64,000 nucleotides of DNA. Source: Siphonodentalium dalli. Its lineage: Eukaryota > Mollusca > Scaphopoda > Gadilida > Siphonodentaliidae. The stretch covers positions 69,775,319 through 69,839,318 of the forward strand of contig CP136069.1 of the NCBI GenBank assembly GCA_032622095.1. The letters are read 5' to 3'. Position numbers and translations under genes: made by a program. Below, in pieces: positions 60,405-64,000 of the stretch. The notes under the pieces are model-generated. The model was not told the DNA's origin and ran no database searches. It was given only the letters and a program-made list of their open reading frames with translations. Every line of letters begins with the position of its first letter. Position 1 is the first letter of the stretch.

Positions 60405-61673
60405 TTATTTCCAGAATCCGTCGGCGCACGCGCCTTCGTGGTCTGCCATGGGAACATGTTGAATCTGTGAACCATTAACACTATTAGCAACCTGGTGACG
60501 GGGTGGATTTTCATTTGTTCTCGGTGCTATCTTCGGCTGACGTTTCGATCCCTGGGCCACACCCTTCTCAATCACATCGTCTGTCTCCATGACGACCAAT
60601 GCTGGCCATATAACGTATCTGACATAGTCACCTTTAATTGTGTGAGCTCTGTATTTGGTTTCATCAAATTTGCTATCTCCGGAAATGACGAAAGCTGGAT
60701 ATAAATTATTCACACACATCCACCAACATAACTCTCCACATTTCTGTTCATACTCTTCCAATTTGTCTGCCTCTAAACATGAGCCTGGTTTTATTTTCTG
60801 CAAATAGCTCTGCCAAATACCATGGCATTCCTTTCCAGCCTTGCTAGCTGTACCTCTTCTATATTTATTAGCAATCTGCAAAAAGCTTCTAATTTCCGAC
60901 TCAGATACGACCGGTGTGTCAACTTTGTCTGCTAAGTTGATCTTGCCAATGTCAAACGGGCATCCGATGGAAGCATTGAAGGCCCCGATTTGGGTATCTC
61001 TGGCCTTTCGACACACCGAGTAGCAGTCCTTGAATATGTTAAGCAGGACATCCACCGCGTCGCGTTCCGTCTTTATGTTGTTCTCCGTAAGCGTAGCGAA
61101 TGCTTCAGCCCATTCGGAGTCGTATAAATCATAAAACATTTTTGTCACTTCCTTTATTTCATCTTTTTCTACACTTTTCGTGCATCTGGGCTGCATCTCT
61201 GTCGCTTTCTCTTGTGCCATTAATTCACTCCGTAGATAACGTATTGTGGTGTCTTGATTTTGAATCTGTGCCCCCATTTTGGTGTCATTCTTCAAAAGTA
61301 CATCTTTCTCTTGAATCAGTGCATCTTTCTCTTGAATCAGTACATCCCTTTCTTGGATCAGTGTATTCTTTTTGGCGACTGCATCTTTTAACAACTGTTT
61401 TACCCTACATTCATCTGACGCCTGTGCCCTCGTAACGAGTTTTAGCTGTTGTTCCAATGTAGCCTTTGTATCTATTAACTGACGTTTCAAAGCTTCGCAC
61501 GAGTCGCACTGTTGTGGTATTTTGTGATCGGTCTGATCAGTTGCAAGTTCAAAGGAAAGTGGTCTTAATTTACAATATCTACAAATATTTTTTACTAATC
61601 TATAGTTTTGTTGACCGCAATTGGAACATTTCCATAATTCCGCTGGTGCCTTTGCTCCGGATCCTCTTATCAT
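60405..61673 (-). CDS. RanBP2-like zinc finger, coiled-coil, Mieap-domain protein (422 aa, single exon)
   Basis: Start ATG at 61673 (A at -3), stop TAA at 60405. Residues 14-34 form a RanBP2-type zinc-ribbon pattern (W14, C16, C19, N23, C31, C34). Residues about 58-155 are a coiled coil containing perfect heptads of the type LIQEKDA, encoded by a 21-bp tandem repeat near 61300-61370. Residues about 175-375 match the C-terminal domain of mitochondria-eating protein (Mieap/SPATA18): FYDLYDSEWAEAF, CWWMCVNNLYPAF and the hallmark VIWPALVV...IEKGVAQG at 355-375. Vertebrate Mieap acts in mitochondrial quality control; Mieap-domain genes are, from memory, expanded in bivalves, where their role is unknown. 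The tail after 375 is basic and Pro/Asn-rich. No intron is visible, which may reflect retrocopy origin or gene-family style. The zinc finger is absent from vertebrate Mieap, so function should not be transferred directly. Domain call is strong; biological role is not assigned. Confidence 0.83.
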   Translation of the reverse strand: MIRGSGAKAPAELWKCSNCGQQNYRLVKNICRYCKLRPLSFELATDQTDHKIPQQCDSCEALKRQLIDTKATLEQQLKLVTRAQASDECRVKQLLKDAVAKKNTLIQERDVLIQEKDALIQEKDVLLKNDTKMGAQIQNQDTTIRYLRSELMAQEKATEMQPRCTKSVEKDEIKEVTKMFYDLYDSEWAEAFATLTENNIKTERDAVDVLLNIFKDCYSVCRKARDTQIGAFNASIGCPFDIGKINLADKVDTPVVSESEIRSFLQIANKYRRGTASKAGKECHGIWQSYLQKIKPGSCLEADKLEEYEQKCGELCWWMCVNNLYPAFVISGDSKFDETKYRAHTIKGDYVRYVIWPALVVMETDDVIEKGVAQGSKRQPKIAPRTNENPPRHQVANSVNGSQIQHVPMADHEGACADGFWK

Positions 61674-61782
61674 GATTCAGTGTTAAATGTATGTGCAGAT
61701 CGAATCAAGTAGCATCAACAGCAAAACGATATTGTTCTCGGAAAATTAACCGCTCCCCGTTTAAAACACTAACTGCGCATTT

Positions 61783-61812
61783 CCTTTATATTGAGGAAGC
61801 GAAACTGAAAAC
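61783..61812 (-). promoter_or_regulatory. TATA box with adjacent ISRE-like element upstream of the Mieap-domain gene
   Basis: On the minus strand TATAAAGG lies at 61790-61783, about 110 bp before the ATG, a normal TATA position for a short 5' UTR. Eleven bases further upstream, 61801-61812 reads GAAACTGAAAAC on the plus strand. This fits the GAAANNGAAA core bound by interferon-regulatory factors (ISRE); such sites work in either orientation. Sequence match only; function is inferred. Confidence 0.5.
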
Positions 61813-63031
61813 GTATTTGAGTTACACAAGCATAAGGTTATTCCCCCGATGAGTAAACATAAACTATATAACAAGATATGGAGTTCTCTCCCTCTCTATA
61901 CCCTGGTAGTTCAAACAAGAAAACCATAGTCAGAAATGGTAACGCTCGCAATATCATATATTATATACCCATGATTGTAATTATAGAATCTAAAATATAT
62001 TGGTTTCGCGAATGACCAACTCAGAATTCCGTTAAAATAACAATAACAACCAGCACCTAATTAACGAACCGGCGGCCAACTCGGCCGTCTCCGACCACAA
62101 CCATCAGTGGGCTGCAGAACGAAAAATATCTATAAAAGTTGAAATATAAGACTTACAAATTATCTTTTAAATTTCTTTTATTGGTAATTGACATAGCTTG
62201 TCACAAACAAAAAATCAACATTATTGACATACTAATGTAAAGGACAATAAACGAAATTGAAATTCCCAACCTTTACCGGACTCGGCCTCCTGGTCGCGCA
62301 GTTCGACTTTTAAACCGGAATTTGTTTTTTATCTATAAATAAAATGCCCATAGGGCCACAACAGTTTCTATCAAGTATTTGGAGAACATGCAGTATACAC
62401 GCTGCATGTGCGCGCTAATTATAGTATGATCGACTGGGGAGCGCCAAACTCCATGCAGCGCCATCTACGATATATAGGTTACAGTGAAGTAATTCGATTG
62501 GTAGCGCCCTCCAACGGATTTTGGACCAAGATGCAGGAGAGAATTAAAAAAATTCTGGGCTCTGGTTGGTTAATAGTAGTTTCGATGTTTAAACATATAA
62601 AATATATGCAATCACTCCTCTTGAGATTTCAGACTCCAAACAAAACATTGGCACATTGTAACGCTCGTGGTTCCTAGATTTAATTTTTTTGGTGTGAGGT
62701 AAAAAATGTCAATATTTTTTTCATACAATTCTGACTCTCGATTATAAATCCCAAATTTAAAGGTACTTTCCATGCTCGACGATATGATTTTTTTCATGCA
62801 GAAACTTTGCGCAGATGCCAATCATGGTGACCATGTACTCATTTATCACAATTCGTGGATAGTCAGGGCTGCAGGCCAATATATGTTAACACTGAAGCCT
62901 ATGGGAAATAATTACTTCCGAGAAGTTGCGATTGGGGAGCGCATATATATAGCAAGCGGGGGAACTCTATCTGGTTAGAACAAAATTCTCATTTTTTGTC
63001 GAAATGGCCATGTGTCGATCGGAATGGCATA
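61813..63031. other. 5' flank of the Mieap-domain gene and spacer of the duplication unit
   Basis: No coding sequence recognised. About 61838-61910 contains a 70-bp block (CCCGATGAGTAAACAT, then GAGTTCTCTCCCTC) shared with 39655-39727. The remainder shows no element I can classify. Confidence 0.5.
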
Positions 63032-63810
63032 TTAAAGATACATAATCCCAATTAACGCTCCAAAATTACTATTTCTTTGGCTTCGGAACCCACCCATCAA
63101 AGCTCAGAGTGATCAGATATCGATTTTTGAAGTTTGTTATTTCTCGAGATGTGTAATAATATATATTTTGAAGAGATGTTGTTGTTGTATCTTGATGGTA
63201 TGGGGACCGCCTGATCGGATTGAGTACCTTCAATTTTACAAAACAATGATGACTAGCTGCTAGAAATACTCTCTTAATGAATACTTTACTGCTTTTGTGG
63301 TTTCAAAATAAGACAATGTAGGCGAATAAGTGCTCATTTACATAGCCGATTAGGCTTTTCAGTTGTTTGCGGCTCCCATCTGTGCACATTTCCCGTATCA
63401 CTTTTGTTCAAGTCGAAATTGTTTTTGTGCGTTTTTCTTTACACTTTTGTTTTCCCTATGATCTCATATTTTGGTTTTTCAATTTGGCCAAAGTTTCTGA
63501 AAATTTAGGAAATTGCCAAAAAATTGACCAAAATGTTTTCCTGCCAGTGTGAGTCCTGTACAATGGGTGAAAACAATAATTTTGAGCCAAAGAGACAGAA
63601 ACTTAGTTGTGTCACTAAGAAGAAATGCCTTCCTGTTTTTCCATGACTGGAACATATACTTTATACGTTTCAACTGTGATACATGTATGTGCATATTTGT
63701 CGATTGAAGCTCTTTGAAACAATTTGAAGTGAAGTAGGATTTTGTAACACCACAATCTCGTTTTTCTCTTGTGATTTTGTGAATAATTATATAATACAAA
63801 CGGAAGGAGC

Positions 63811-63816
63811 TTTATT
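63811..63816 (-). terminator. Polyadenylation signal of the second Mieap-domain gene copy
   Basis: AATAAA on the minus strand, 3,540 bp from the first copy's signal and in the same position relative to the stop codon. Confidence 0.55.
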
Positions 63817-63944
63817 CACATTTTGTTGGAAGTGTTTCTAGGAAGAGATAGGACATCTTTAACTAAACGCAAGCAAAGCAGATTCTGAAACTTATATGGA
63901 ACATACAAAATTTGTTCACTCATGTATCGTCAGTCTACAAAAAG

Positions 63945-64000
63945 TTATTTCCAGAATCCGTCGGCGCACGCGCCTTCGTGGTCTGCCATGGGAACATGTT
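63945..64000 (-). CDS. Second copy of the Mieap-domain gene, 3' end only (window edge)
   Basis: These 56 bases are the same as 60405-60460: the last 18 codons and TAA stop of the Mieap-domain gene, shifted by 3,540 bp. The rest of the copy lies beyond the window. Whether it is intact cannot be seen. Confidence 0.85.
   Translation of the reverse strand, partial: HVPMADHEGACADGFWK

Larger units (their letters stand above)
59463..60460 (+). repeat. Segmental tandem duplication, copy 1 (3' part visible in both copies)
   Basis: From 59586 this matches 63126-64000 at a constant 3,540-bp offset with only a handful of substitutions (for example ATAATG/ACAATG near 59705, TATAC/TACAC near 59902). Homology begins inside a TTAA-type foldback element (59463 here, 63032 in copy 2), where copy 2 lacks about 30 bp. 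It includes the 3' flank and C-terminus of the Mieap-domain gene. Confidence 0.92.
63032..64000 (+). repeat. Segmental tandem duplication, copy 2 (continues past window)
   Basis: Near-identical to 59463-60460. It starts with a diverged left end of the AGGTACTCAATCCGAT foldback family (TTAA at 63032-63035) and is cut by the window edge inside the second Mieap-domain gene. Confidence 0.92.

Noticed and set aside
62408-62677. 89-aa ORF upstream of the Mieap-domain gene
   Set aside because: No family resemblance, and nothing else supports coding.
1-64000. tRNA, rRNA or snRNA genes
   Set aside because: I looked for B-box (GGTTCGAATCC-like) and conserved rRNA words and found none; a covariance-model scan would settle it.

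Overview
The window is metazoan nuclear DNA: spliced genes, low gene density, AT-rich background, one 100-N assembly gap (38444-38543) and very heavy transposon and satellite load. The pervasive TACATGTA and ACCGGTAC words, the 160-170 bp repeats ending in tetranucleotide runs such as (GACA)n/(GACG)n, and a Mieap-domain gene all suggest a marine invertebrate, most likely a lophotrochozoan such as a bivalve. That is inference; no species marker was identified.

Two host genes are supported, both on the minus strand. (1) A laminin gamma-like gene: coding exon 1 (29956-30343: start codon, signal peptide, first half of the laminin N-terminal domain) and exon 2 (6603-6904: rest of that domain up to a conserved GRPSAYDFENS block). 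The splice sites and phases fit exactly across a 23.05 kb intron 1. The left 6.6 kb is the start of intron 2, and 30344 to about 31050 is the upstream region. (2) A single-exon 422-codon gene (60405-61673): RanBP2-like zinc finger, coiled coil with heptad repeats, and a C-terminal Mieap (mitochondria-eating protein) domain. Its promoter has a TATA box 11 bp from an ISRE-like element. The gene sits in a recent tandem duplication with 3,540 bp offset; the second copy runs off the right end of the window, showing only its 3' end.

Nearly everything else is mobile or repetitive DNA. Target-site duplications (TSDs) allow several superfamily assignments: TTAA-flanked foldback MITEs (piggyBac or Kolobok type; at least ten, two of them sharing one TTAA), two hAT-type families with perfect 8-bp duplications, PIF/Harbinger-type elements with TTA duplications (two 1.2 kb copies in inverted orientation inside laminin intron 1), and a TA-flanked Tc1/mariner-type foldback MITE. 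There is also an internally deleted LTR retrotransposon (33497-about 35740), a 5'-truncated non-LTR retrotransposon lacking reverse-transcriptase motif A (42753-45857), and a Harbinger-type element carrying a GC-rich ORF of unknown family (52753-54615). Tandem arrays with periods near 160 bp lie at 1246-3310, 38544-39170 and 50433-51030; a 115-bp array lies at 19873-20208.

Layout: 1-6602 laminin intron 2 (satellite array, MITEs); 6603-30343 laminin exons 2 and 1 with intron 1; 30344-47265 intergenic, nested hAT elements, LTR element, array with gap, LINE; 47266-52749 mostly unrecognised sequence plus a 165-bp array; 52750-59462 Harbinger-type and TTAA elements; 59463-64000 the Mieap gene and its tandem duplicate.
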